This document shows positions 43,937 through 52,321 of a stretch of DNA of 64,000 bases, piece by piece; the first letter of the stretch is position 1; each line of letters begins with the position of its first letter. A program made the translations under genes and the position numbers. The notes under the pieces were generated by a model. It did not search any database. It was not told where the DNA came from and saw only the letters and a list, made by a program, of their open reading frames with translations. Source of the DNA: Paenibacillus faecis (lineage in GTDB: Bacteria > Bacillota > Bacilli > Paenibacillales > Paenibacillaceae); contig NZ_VSDO01000002.1 of assembly GCF_008084145.1 (NCBI RefSeq), forward strand, positions 124,001 to 188,000, read 5' to 3'.

Positions 43937-44974
43937 ATGGGGAAGACGGTAAAAGTGGGGATTATCGGAGCCGGCCGGATCGGCAAAATCCATGCGGAAC
44001 ATTTACTGCGGCTGGATGACGCGGAGGTGGCGGCGATCAGCGATCCGTTAGCCGGCGGGGAACTGGAAGCCTGGGCCGCCAAGCGGGGAATCCGGCGAAT
44101 TACGACCGACAGCGGGGAGGTGATCGGGGATCCGGAGATCGATGCCGTGTTCATTTGCTCGCCGACGAATACCCATGTGCCGCTGACCTTGGCGGCTGCC
44201 GCCGCGGGGAAGCATATTTTTTGCGAGAAGCCGGTCAGCATGGATTTGCAGCGGACCCAGGAGGCGTTGGAAGCGGTGCGGCGCGCCGGAGTCATGATGC
44301 AAATCGGGTTTAACCGCCGGTTTGACCATAATTTCAAACGGGTCCGCGAGCTGGTGCGGGAAGGCCGGATCGGCGAACCGCAGATCATCAAAATCACCTC
44401 GCGCGACCCTTCTCCGCCCGCTGCGGATTATATCCGGCGTTCGGGAGGGCTGTTCATGGACATGGCGATCCATGACTTCGATATGGCGCGTTTCCTGGCG
44501 GGCAGCGAAGTCGAGGAGGTTTACGCCAAAGGCGCGGTATTGGTGGACCCGGTGTTTGCCGAATACGGCGATGTGGACACGGCGATCACGACGCTGCGGT
44601 TCAAAAACGGGGCAATCGGAGTGATCGACAACAGCCGCCGCGCCGTGTACGGGTATGACCAACGCGTGGAGGTTTTTGGATCAGGCGGAAGCGTCACGGC
44701 GGACAATGATTTTCCGAACTCCGTGGTGATCAGCCATGGAGAAGGCGTTGTCCGCGAGAAGCCCCTTTACTTTTTTCTGGAGCGATATAAGGAGGCTTTC
44801 TTGGAGGAGATTCGGGGGTTTATAGATAGCATCCGTACGGGGAGCCCGGTGGAGGTCGACGGTTTTGACGGGCTTCAGGCCGAACGGATCGCCCATGCCG
44901 CCAAACGCTCGGCCCGGCTCGGTCGTCCGGTGCTGCTCAACGAACTGGAACCGGCGGGAAAACAACATCCATAG
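43937..44974 (+). CDS. iolG: Inositol 2-dehydrogenase, IolG-type Gfo/Idh/MocA
   Basis: The ATG at 43937 with CGGAGGAA upstream is chosen over one at 43895; 345 residues. NAD loop VGIIGAGRIGKIHAEH, FCEKPVSMD (EKP at 97-99) and SGGLFMDMAIHDFDMARFL are classical for inositol dehydrogenases. It oxidises myo-inositol (or a stereoisomer) to 2-keto-myo-inositol, feeding IolE. The overall sequence fits IolG better than the four related proteins at 1-8 kb. Confidence 0.92.
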   Translation: MGKTVKVGIIGAGRIGKIHAEHLLRLDDAEVAAISDPLAGGELEAWAAKRGIRRITTDSGEVIGDPEIDAVFICSPTNTHVPLTLAAAAAGKHIFCEKPVSMDLQRTQEALEAVRRAGVMMQIGFNRRFDHNFKRVRELVREGRIGEPQIIKITSRDPSPPAADYIRRSGGLFMDMAIHDFDMARFLAGSEVEEVYAKGAVLVDPVFAEYGDVDTAITTLRFKNGAIGVIDNSRRAVYGYDQRVEVFGSGGSVTADNDFPNSVVISHGEGVVREKPLYFFLERYKEAFLEEIRGFIDSIRTGSPVEVDGFDGLQAERIAHAAKRSARLGRPVLLNELEPAGKQHP

Positions 44975-44987
44975 CGGAGGTGGAAGC

Positions 44988-45800
44988 ATGTCGCAATATT
45001 TGATCTCGGCTGCTCGGGAGCCGGATAAATCCGGACGCATTCTGTCCGTGACGCCGGAATCGGCACAATGGAAGTATGTGGGTTTCGAAGTGTACCGGCT
45101 GCGGCCCGGCCAGACCCTGAGTCAGGAAACCGGGGACCAGGAAGCTTGCATCGTCCTTCTCAGCGGTAAAGCGGACGTGAGTGCCGGGGATGAAGGGTGG
45201 ACGGGAATCGGGCGGCGGATGAGTGTGTTCGAGAAAACTCCTCCTTACTCCGTCTACGTTCCTTCCGGCACCCGTTTTACCGTCGGCGCGTCGACCGAGC
45301 TGGAACTGGCGATATGCCGGGCGCCCGGCCGGGGGACGCTGTCGCCCCGGTTGATTGCGCCCGAAGCGGTGGGCGTGGAGCACCGGGGCAGCGGCAGTAT
45401 GGGCCGGCTGGTTCATAACATCCTGCCGGAGCAGGAGCCGGCCGACAGTCTGCTCGTTGTCGAAGTGTTCACCCCCGGCGGACACTGGTCCAGCTACCCG
45501 CCCCACAAGCATGACCGTGACGATCTCCCGGAAGAATCGCTGCTCGAGGAAACCTATTATTTCCGGGTCGTCCCCGAGCAGGGATTTGCTGTGCAGCGGA
45601 TTTACACGGAGGACCTGTCGATCGACGAAACGCTGACGGTTCGGGACGCGCAAACGGTATTGGTACCGAAGGGCTATCATCCCGTTTCCGCGCCGCCCGG
45701 CTACGAAGTCTACTATCTTAACGTTATGGCGGGCCCGCACCGGACCTGGAAGTTTTTCAACGATCCGGGGCATGCCTGGCTGATGGAGCGGAAAGGTTGA
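44988..45800 (+). CDS. iolB: 5-deoxy-glucuronate isomerase, IolB
   Basis: The start at 44988 follows GCGGAGGTGG; upstream in-frame starts lie inside iolG. 270 residues with a bicupin fold; metal ligands in YPPHKHDRD and EETYYFRV. It isomerises 5-deoxy-glucuronate to 2-deoxy-5-keto-gluconate. It is the last gene of the operon. The kinase (IolC), aldolase (IolJ) and dehydrogenase (IolA) needed to finish the pathway are not in the window and must lie elsewhere. Confidence 0.95.
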   Translation: MSQYLISAAREPDKSGRILSVTPESAQWKYVGFEVYRLRPGQTLSQETGDQEACIVLLSGKADVSAGDEGWTGIGRRMSVFEKTPPYSVYVPSGTRFTVGASTELELAICRAPGRGTLSPRLIAPEAVGVEHRGSGSMGRLVHNILPEQEPADSLLVVEVFTPGGHWSSYPPHKHDRDDLPEESLLEETYYFRVVPEQGFAVQRIYTEDLSIDETLTVRDAQTVLVPKGYHPVSAPPGYEVYYLNVMAGPHRTWKFFNDPGHAWLMERKG

Positions 45801-45851
45801 ATATTTTATTTTCCCCTGTCTGGTAGTTTGCGAGAAATATTTACACAGCGT

Positions 45852-45880
45852 GCCCGCCCTTACGGCGGGCTTTGTTGTTG
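45852..45880 (+). terminator. Rho-independent terminator
   Basis: GCCCGCC pairs with GGCGGGC around CTTAC, then TTTGTTGTTG. It ends the catabolic operon 50 bp after iolB. The following 45881-45960 is simple-sequence DNA with three TTACCAATG-like repeats. Confidence 0.75.
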
Positions 45881-45981
45881 CTGTGTTGCTGCTGCTCCCG
45901 CTCCCGCTGTTACCAATGTTACCAATATTACCATTGTTGCTATGCCTGCTCATGCCGCCTGCCGATGGAACTCCACTGTTA

Positions 45982-45990
45982 TGCTATACT
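45982..45990 (+). promoter_or_regulatory. Extended -10 promoter
   Basis: TGCTATACT is a strong extended -10 box without a clear -35, 46 bp upstream of the small membrane protein gene. Confidence 0.45.
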
Positions 45991-46035
45991 TTGAATAAAC
46001 GGGGGTTGCCTGCTTTTGACAAGACTGTGGGTTAG

Positions 46036-46413
46036 GTGGTGCCTAATTTGTACGCTTTGCTGCCAGCCGGTTTATTGATCGTCTATCTGGTCTGCTTGCA
46101 TACCGTATTTTCAAAGAAAATAACACGCCGGCACCAAGGAAAGCACGAATACGGGATGGGCGTTTTGTTTGTATTGGTCATGAATTGGATCTATACCTTC
46201 TTAAATGCAGTACCCTTCGGATTTTTTGCGTTTTCCGCGATTTTCGGGAAGCCCCCTATGATTCTGGCGGGAAGTCTGCTGTTCCTTGTCCTGACATTGT
46301 GTCAGCACGCCCTGGCAACCTACTATAAAACATACGCGGGATACGTGGTTTGGGCGTACCTGTTGTTTTTGGGCGGAGTGGGGTGCTACATTTTATCTCT
46401 TTATGCGGCGTGA
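46036..46413 (+). CDS. Small four-helix membrane protein, unknown function
   Basis: 125 residues with four hydrophobic helices (about 6-24, 41-58, 62-86, 100-122) and a basic loop SKKITRRHQGKH after the first. I do not recognise the family. Start choice is uncertain: GTG at 46036 has no real ribosome binding site, while TTG at 46048 has GGTGG 8 bp upstream. A good extended -10 box precedes it. Confidence 0.65.
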   Translation: MVPNLYALLPAGLLIVYLVCLHTVFSKKITRRHQGKHEYGMGVLFVLVMNWIYTFLNAVPFGFFAFSAIFGKPPMILAGSLLFLVLTLCQHALATYYKTYAGYVVWAYLLFLGGVGCYILSLYAA

Positions 46414-46419
46414 CAGGAT

Positions 46420-46610
46420 AAATAACGGGAATTTTTCCCGCTAAATTGGTGGCTAGGTGGTTGGGAAGGCAAAATAGCTGGAAAACCTCCCGCTATTTTA
46501 CCCGAAAGTGCGTAAATCGGCGATTGCGCCGTAAAATAGCTGGAACTTTTCCAGCTAAATCGGATTTAAAGGGCAAAGGCGAAAATTTAACATGAGTTTT
46601 TCCCGTTAAT
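46420..46610. repeat. Family C four-hairpin intergenic element, copy 2
   Basis: Hairpins at 46420-46447, 46471-46500, 46531-46561 and 46585-46610. The third has a perfect AGCTGGAA/TTCCAGCT stem. The block aligns with 8198-8390, in the same orientation relative to the downstream gene in both places. Here it ends only 37 bp before the ATP-grasp start, so it overlaps the promoter or leader. Confidence 0.8.
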
Positions 46611-46646
46611 ACGTACCAATAAAATATGAAGCAGGTGGGACGCTCC

Positions 46647-47375
46647 ATGAAAGTATACCTGAAAAAAGGCGCAGATCATGAATTTGCGAATCACAATTTT
46701 TATGCCGCGTATGACGGATTTAAGCAGATGGGTTTCGAATTGCGTTATTTTCAAGATGTAAGTGAATTGTCCGATCATCAAAAGGAAGACATCGTGGTTG
46801 GTTATGTCGATGACGTCAGATCCATGCTCCGTAAATACGATATTACCGCACCCGAGATGGATTACCCAGAAGAGCTAACGGGCTATTTAGGCCGAAAAGT
46901 GTGGAAATCAAAGCTGAGTACGATTGCTAATCATCCGGAAAATTGGAACGTATTCGTTAAACCGGTCGAAGATAAGAAATTTACCGGGGTTGTGGTCAGA
47001 AGCACAAGGGATCTAGTCGGAAGCGGGTCTTATGGTGAGGATCCCGAAGTATGGTGCTCGGAAGTCGTCAAATTCCAAGCGGAGTGGAGATGCTTCGTGA
47101 GGTATGGACAGATTTTGGATGCTCGCAGGTACAGAGGAGACTGGAGACTACATTTTGATTCTCAAATCCTACATAACATGGTTACCCAGTTCCGGTCGGC
47201 CCCGAGCGGATATGCGGTCGATATCGGATTGACGGAACAAGGGGAGACCTTGCTGATTGAAGTGAATGACGGGTATGCGCTCGGACATTACGGCTTGTTA
47301 AGCCTGGACTATGCGAAGTTGCTGGCGGCAAGATGGGCGGAATTAACGAGTACAGCGGATGAATGTGATTTTTGA
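46647..47375 (+). CDS. ATP-grasp domain protein
   Basis: The ATG at 46647 has AGGTGG about 9 bp upstream; an earlier ATG at 46626 has none. 242 residues. The second half shows an ATP-grasp core: NVFVKPVEDKKFTG (ATP-binding Lys), EVVKFQAEWRCFVRYG, and the metal-binding end VDIGLTEQGETLLIEVNDGYALGHYGL. This matches the short ATP-grasp proteins annotated as DUF4343-like. Such enzymes join a carboxylate to an amine or thiol using ATP; the substrate is unknown. GC content is lower than in the neighbouring sugar genes. Confidence 0.85.
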   Translation: MKVYLKKGADHEFANHNFYAAYDGFKQMGFELRYFQDVSELSDHQKEDIVVGYVDDVRSMLRKYDITAPEMDYPEELTGYLGRKVWKSKLSTIANHPENWNVFVKPVEDKKFTGVVVRSTRDLVGSGSYGEDPEVWCSEVVKFQAEWRCFVRYGQILDARRYRGDWRLHFDSQILHNMVTQFRSAPSGYAVDIGLTEQGETLLIEVNDGYALGHYGLLSLDYAKLLAARWAELTSTADECDF

Positions 47376-47401
47376 TCTTGAATGAAGGAGGGCAATCAAA
47401 T

Positions 47402-47473
47402 ATGCGGCAAGAAACCGTTAGGGTTCGTCATGCCAGAGGGAGAGGGGCGGCAGATGATATGATAAGGCATTGA
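47402..47473 (+). CDS. Candidate 23-residue peptide
   Basis: AAGGAGGG lies about 10 bp before an ATG that opens a 23-codon frame ending TGA at 47471-47473 (begins MRQETVRVRHARGRG). The ribosome binding site is among the best in the window, yet nothing longer follows it. It is either a real basic small protein, a leader peptide for the helicase gene at 47545, or a remnant. No family is recognised. Confidence 0.35.
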   Translation: MRQETVRVRHARGRGAADDMIRH

Positions 47474-47544
47474 TTTGCTAGATTTTATAAAGAGTTATTG
47501 TTACAATGCGATTAAATTTACACTTTGAAGAGTGGTGTCCCTAA

Positions 47545-50500
47545 TTGTCAATTCAACTTCCAATCGATGAGATCAAGGCTATGTGCGGTACGACGAGCTA
47601 TCAGAGAGGGGTGGAATATTACCGTGCAGGACGCGTCGTGAATTTTCAATGTAATGAAGACGAAGGGTATTATTCCGCACGCGTAAAAGGCTCCGGCTCA
47701 AAATTATACGATGTTTCTGTTTATGTGGAGGAAGATGAAGTAATTGAGGCGGATTGCAACTGTCCGGCTTTTTTGAGTTCCTACTATTACTGCAAACACG
47801 TTGGCGCTTTGCTTCTGGCTATGAAAGATGCGAACGAAGCCGCTTCTTCCCATCCCGATCCATGGATGCAGAGAATGAGCCATTTTCTTGACTCCACTGC
47901 CTCGGGCCACAATTCGAAATCGAGCGCAATTGCTGTAATGGAGATGATCTCCCTTTTTAAAAATAACCTACAGCCATCAAGAGAAGTCTATCCATCGGCA
48001 CCTATCAAGTCTAAGGATGATTTGCAGCTCGAATATTTCCTCAAGTTGACAAACTCTTATCAGGGAGGTCAACTGTTTCTGGAAATGAAAGTGGGGGTCA
48101 AGAGACTTTATGTGGTCCAAAAAATAAAGCAGTTTCTCAAGGCTGTGGAACTGGGCCAATCGATGGTTTTCACCAAACTGTTCAGTTATGACCCGGAAAT
48201 CCATCGGATCTCGGAGCGGGAGAAGGCTGTGCTGAACGAGTTGATTGAAATCATGAACATCGAGGAATTTTATCGCAGTTCAGCCCCTTATTACATTAGT
48301 GATGGAGCGAATGCAAGAGCCGTTGCCATCTCTCCCCAGACATGGGCCCGACTTGCTCCGATGCTGGAACAGGTGAATTGCTTGATCCAGCCAGGTATGG
48401 CAAACCCGGTGAAGTTTCATCTGCTGTCCGGCCCGCTTCCGCTTGAATATAAGCTGGACCAGCAGGCCAAAGGTAAAGATTACATGATGAGGATCAGCAA
48501 TTTAAACGATCTGATCCTTTTGCCAGCCTATGAAATTGCAGGATATCAAGGGGCTGTGTATAAGCTGGAAGCCAATGAAGTCCGATTGCTCTCTATGCTG
48601 AAAAGTACGTTGAATAAATACTTATCTGACAATACGCTACACATCCCCGTCGAACAGATCGCTCCCTTCGTGCAAACCGTCGTTCCCGGATTGCGCAAAA
48701 TAGGCAACCTATCAATCGGAACTGACATCTCCGGGCGGATTGTTGAACCGAAGTTGTACCCGAAGCTGTATCTGGATATTCAGGATGAAGTACTGACCGC
48801 GCGTCTGGAGCTTGACTATGAGGGGACAATCATTGTCCCGGATCTGAAGGACAGCGTGCCGACCGGACAAGCTCTTGCAGAAAACACGGATCAGATTCTG
48901 ATGAGGGACATCCAGGCGGAGCAGCGGCTGATCGGCATGCTGGATCAGTCCCCGCTCAAGCGGTCGGACAACAGCTGGTCCGCCGAAGGTGCGGATGTAA
49001 TTTATGAAATGTTGTTCTATGTTCTGCCGCGACTGGAGGACGAGATGGAGATTTATTTGTCCTCGGCCGTCAAGTCGATGTTCACGGACCGGAAGAGCCG
49101 CCCGAGAATCAAGGCCGACCTTGGCAGCAATCTGGATTGGCTCGAAATTTCGTTCGAGCTGGACGGAGTCGATGAGAAGGAATTGCGCCGGATTATGCGG
49201 AGTATCGTGGAGAAGAAGAAATATTACCGGCTGAGCAGCGGCGCCTTTCTGTCCCTGGAGGAGGAAGAGTATGCCAGCTTCGGCCAAATGGCCGACCAGC
49301 TGGGTCTCGGCAAAACCGATCTGCGCGGCAACAAGATCAAGGTTCCGGCGGTTCGGGCTTTGCAATTGCCTGACCGCGGCGAATTGAACAAAAGCGTGAG
49401 CTGGGGCAAGGCTTTGCGCAAATTCCTCAACGATGTCCGCGACCCGGAACGGATGGAGTTCGAGGTGCCGGAGGAGCTCGGGAACGTGCTCCGCGACTAT
49501 CAGGTACAGGGATTCCAGTGGCTGAAAATGCTGGCGCATTACCGCTTCGGCGGCATTTTGGCGGATGATATGGGACTGGGCAAAACGCTGCAGAGTATCG
49601 CCTATATTGTTTCCGAACGCCAAGAGGCTGCCGGGAAAGAACGGACTCAGACACTGATCGTGGCACCTTCCTCGCTGACCTATAATTGGGAGAATGAATT
49701 TGCCCGATTTGCTCCGGATTTACGTGTTCTGGTCGTAGCAGGGCTGAAGGCGGAGCGGAATGAGCTTCTGAAAGATATCGATGAAGCCGACGTTATCGTC
49801 ACTTCCTATCCCTTGCTGCGAAGAGATATTGAGGTTTATCGGGATCGGACGTTTGCCAGCCTGATTCTGGATGAAGCACAGGCGATCAAAAATGCTGGCT
49901 CCCAGACGGCGCAAGCGGTCAAAGAACTCCAGGCGACCCGGAAATTTGCTTTGACGGGGACGCCGATTGAAAATTCGATGGATGAACTGTGGTCCATTTT
50001 TGATGCGGTATTTCCCGGTCTGTTTCCGAGTCAACCGTCTTTTCGCCAGCTGTCTTCCGAGCGGGTTTCGCGGATGGTGCGTCCGTTTATTTTGCGCCGG
50101 ATGAAAAAAGATGTGCTGACCGAGCTGCCCGACAAGATTGAAACCGTGCAGCGTCCGGAATTGACGCCGGAGCAGAAGAAACTGTACGCGGCCTATCTGG
50201 CCAAGCTTCAGGAAGATACGGCCAAGGATTTGGCCGAGGAAGGCTTCCAGAAAAGCCGCATGAAAATTTTGGCCGGGATTACACGGCTGCGCCAGCTGTG
50301 CTGCCACCCCGCCTTGTTTGTCGAGGGCTATACGGGAGATTCCGGCAAGATGCAGCATTTGGAAGAAACCATCGGGGAATGCCTGTCTTCTGGAAAAAGG
50401 CTGCTTGTTTTCTCGCAATTTTCCAGCATGCTGCAACTGATTCGCGCAAGGCTGGAAGCGGCGGGCAGGAAGTTGTTTTATCTGGATGGACAGACCCCTG

Positions 50501-50853
50501 CGGCCGATCGGGTTGATATATGCCGGCGGTTTAATGAGGGGGAGGGAGACATTTTTCTCATTTCGCTGAAAGCGGGTGGAACCGGACTCAACCTCACCGG
50601 GGCGGATACGGTAATCCTGTATGATTTGTGGTGGAATCCGGCTGTGGAGGAACAAGCGATCGGCCGGGCACACCGGATGGGACAGAAGCATGTGGTGCAA
50701 GTCATTCGTCTCGTTACCGAAGGTACCATCGAAGAGAAGATGCTTGAGCTCCAAAAGCGCAAAAAAGATCTGATTGAGGAAGTTATCGAATCCAACAACA
50801 ATACGGCGGGCACCCTGACGGAAGAGGATATCCGGGAACTGCTGATGGTGTAG
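47545..50853 (+). CDS. SNF2-family helicase with SWIM zinc finger
   Basis: 1102 residues. N-terminal SWIM zinc finger with C71, C73, C83, H85 in CNCPAFLSSYYYCKH, then a ~500-residue bacterial SNF2-associated region. The two RecA-like motor domains follow: Walker A ADDMGLGKT at 673-681, LILDEAQAIKN at 773-783, and the closing QAIGRAHRMGQ in motif VI. It is a DNA-dependent ATPase likely acting on nucleoprotein complexes or in repair; Bacillus YwqA is similar in layout. Start is TTG with a poor site (GAAGAGTGG). Confidence 0.93.
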   Translation: MSIQLPIDEIKAMCGTTSYQRGVEYYRAGRVVNFQCNEDEGYYSARVKGSGSKLYDVSVYVEEDEVIEADCNCPAFLSSYYYCKHVGALLLAMKDANEAASSHPDPWMQRMSHFLDSTASGHNSKSSAIAVMEMISLFKNNLQPSREVYPSAPIKSKDDLQLEYFLKLTNSYQGGQLFLEMKVGVKRLYVVQKIKQFLKAVELGQSMVFTKLFSYDPEIHRISEREKAVLNELIEIMNIEEFYRSSAPYYISDGANARAVAISPQTWARLAPMLEQVNCLIQPGMANPVKFHLLSGPLPLEYKLDQQAKGKDYMMRISNLNDLILLPAYEIAGYQGAVYKLEANEVRLLSMLKSTLNKYLSDNTLHIPVEQIAPFVQTVVPGLRKIGNLSIGTDISGRIVEPKLYPKLYLDIQDEVLTARLELDYEGTIIVPDLKDSVPTGQALAENTDQILMRDIQAEQRLIGMLDQSPLKRSDNSWSAEGADVIYEMLFYVLPRLEDEMEIYLSSAVKSMFTDRKSRPRIKADLGSNLDWLEISFELDGVDEKELRRIMRSIVEKKKYYRLSSGAFLSLEEEEYASFGQMADQLGLGKTDLRGNKIKVPAVRALQLPDRGELNKSVSWGKALRKFLNDVRDPERMEFEVPEELGNVLRDYQVQGFQWLKMLAHYRFGGILADDMGLGKTLQSIAYIVSERQEAAGKERTQTLIVAPSSLTYNWENEFARFAPDLRVLVVAGLKAERNELLKDIDEADVIVTSYPLLRRDIEVYRDRTFASLILDEAQAIKNAGSQTAQAVKELQATRKFALTGTPIENSMDELWSIFDAVFPGLFPSQPSFRQLSSERVSRMVRPFILRRMKKDVLTELPDKIETVQRPELTPEQKKLYAAYLAKLQEDTAKDLAEEGFQKSRMKILAGITRLRQLCCHPALFVEGYTGDSGKMQHLEETIGECLSSGKRLLVFSQFSSMLQLIRARLEAAGRKLFYLDGQTPAADRVDICRRFNEGEGDIFLISLKAGGTGLNLTGADTVILYDLWWNPAVEEQAIGRAHRMGQKHVVQVIRLVTEGTIEEKMLELQKRKKDLIEEVIESNNNTAGTLTEEDIRELLMV

Positions 50854-50884
50854 GAAGACCGGAGACAAATGGACATCGATTCTC

Positions 50885-51353
50885 TTGCGAACGCCGGAGA
50901 ATACCCCGTATGTCGCTACTCACGAATCGGGGCTCCATCACAACTATTATTTCGGGCGGAATGAGGCGGATTTGACGCCTTGGTTGGAGTTCTTTATTGA
51001 TGGTTTGGCAGAGGTTTTTCAGGAAGCCGCGGCGATCGTAACGGAGAAATCTGTCCAAATGACGAAGATTGAACCCGATCTGATTCGTAGGTTAGATCCG
51101 CAACAAAGAATGGTGTTCGCCCAATTATCCTTTAAACAAGACACCCTGACGACAAGCGAGATGAGGGATCTTTCTTCGTTTGTCGGATCGTTCAATAAGA
51201 GAAAAGATAAGCCATTGGCGGGAAATGGGATTCATTGAGCCTCGCGATCAAGATGCCAAAAGAGTTCGTTCGATCAAGTTATCCGCGGAATACGAGAAGT
51301 TGGCACAAGATATCCGGAATGCGCCGGATAAGTTCGCCCATTTTCTTAAATGA
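50885..51353 (+). pseudogene. Remnant of a Fic family protein
   Basis: The first frame (50885-51238) reads LHHNYYFGRNEADLTPWLEF then FIDGLAEVFQEAA, the part of Fic proteins just after the catalytic domain, followed by a helical region. The catalytic HPFxxGNGR part is missing. A shift of frame near 51190-51215 is needed to continue into WREMGFIEPRDQDAKRVRS and KLSAEYEKLAQDI, ending at 51353. The remnant has lost its 5' end and is frameshifted, so it is non-functional. It lies directly after the helicase gene. Confidence 0.75.
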
Positions 51354-51358
51354 ATGGA

Positions 51359-51397
51359 GCACTGCGATCTCAACCTGAGATGCCGTAGTGTTTTTTT
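51359..51397 (+). terminator. Rho-independent terminator
   Basis: A stem made of GCACTGCGATCTCA and TGAGATGCCGTAGTG around ACC, then seven T. It follows the Fic remnant. Confidence 0.85.
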
Positions 51398-51482
51398 GCG
51401 GGAAAGGGAGGATTTTTTTTAGAAGTTAAAACTATGTACCCGAATTCTATTGAATCTACTGATATGAGAAGGATATGATAAA

Positions 51483-52100
51483 TTGGTATATTCCGGTTGT
51501 GCGAGAAACAGAGCATTTCTTTTGATTCTCGTTATAATTATATGGATTGCAGCCACGTTATCCAGCTGTAAAGCAACTGATCCACCAGAGAGCGATATAG
51601 AGATTATCTCTAAAGAACTAATAGAAGTGCCTGGTCAAAATCCGAATATTGATATATACAAGTTATTTTATAAGAGTGATAACATCAAAGTCCTAACATA
51701 TATGACGGTTCCCAAGGATGTAAATTTACGCTGGTTAGATGAGCATCCGGACGTAAATTCACCTGAAATTGTAGCGGAGAACAGGGAGACGGCAGGTTAT
51801 GTAAGATATGGCTTAATTAATGTCAATCCCGAATCGAAAGGGGATTATTCGATACTGGATCGAGTTCCCGATATTCAGGCACCGGTGCTTCTGTTGCAAG
51901 GGACTGCCGATGAAAGTCTCATTTGGCAAACCGTTCAAGATTTTGCAGATGAAATGGAAGAAGCGGGTAAGACCGTGAAACTCGTTTTATACCCGGATGG
52001 TCGGCATGGGTTAGCGGACAAGTATCAAGACCAGAGGAACCAAGAAGTGATGCAATGGCTTCATAAGTATGGCGTACCCCAATCATTTGTCATGCAGTAG
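51483..52100 (+). CDS. Lipoprotein with truncated alpha/beta-hydrolase domain
   Basis: 205 residues with a TTG start, AAGGA upstream, and a lipoprotein signal (LSSC, Cys29). The start (DIYKLFYKSDNIKVLTYMTV) and end (IQAPVLLLQGTADESLIWQTV, DGRHGLADKYQ) match prolyl-oligopeptidase-like hydrolases. Between them, where ~130 residues with the GxSxG nucleophile should be, only a short joint remains (PKDVNLRWLDEHPDVNSPE). The frame is open, but the catalytic Ser is gone, so it is probably an inactive deletion derivative. Base composition is AT-richer than its neighbours. Confidence 0.65.
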   Translation: MVYSGCARNRAFLLILVIIIWIAATLSSCKATDPPESDIEIISKELIEVPGQNPNIDIYKLFYKSDNIKVLTYMTVPKDVNLRWLDEHPDVNSPEIVAENRETAGYVRYGLINVNPESKGDYSILDRVPDIQAPVLLLQGTADESLIWQTVQDFADEMEEAGKTVKLVLYPDGRHGLADKYQDQRNQEVMQWLHKYGVPQSFVMQ

Positions 52101-52250
52101 GAGTCCTGTTCGATTTGCTGGCTATTGTCTATCCAAATTATGCGTTTTAGAAAGGTTCGTGCTTGCCTAAAATACTGATGGAATACGCATCGGAAGATAC
52201 GGAAGGGTCGATTTCTTTTCCCCGTACAGGCACGGTTGGGCCCCTGCCCA

Positions 52251-52258
52251 CATACAAT
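52251..52258 (+). promoter_or_regulatory. Candidate mother-cell sigma (SigE/SigK) -10 box
   Basis: CATACAAT is an exact match to the SigE -10 consensus CATACANT, 63 bp before the sigK start. The -35 region at the expected distance is poor, so the match is partial. Confidence 0.4.
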
Positions 52259-52321
52259 GAAATGATCCCACATGGAGATGGGTTGTTTTATTGTCATGAG
52301 ATTCAGCAGGAGGTGTCTTCT

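Noticed and set aside
52163-52321. Longer SigK with 53 extra N-terminal residues
   Set aside because: The TTG at 52322 has an ideal AGGAGGTG site and gives the normal pro-sequence; the extension has no site.
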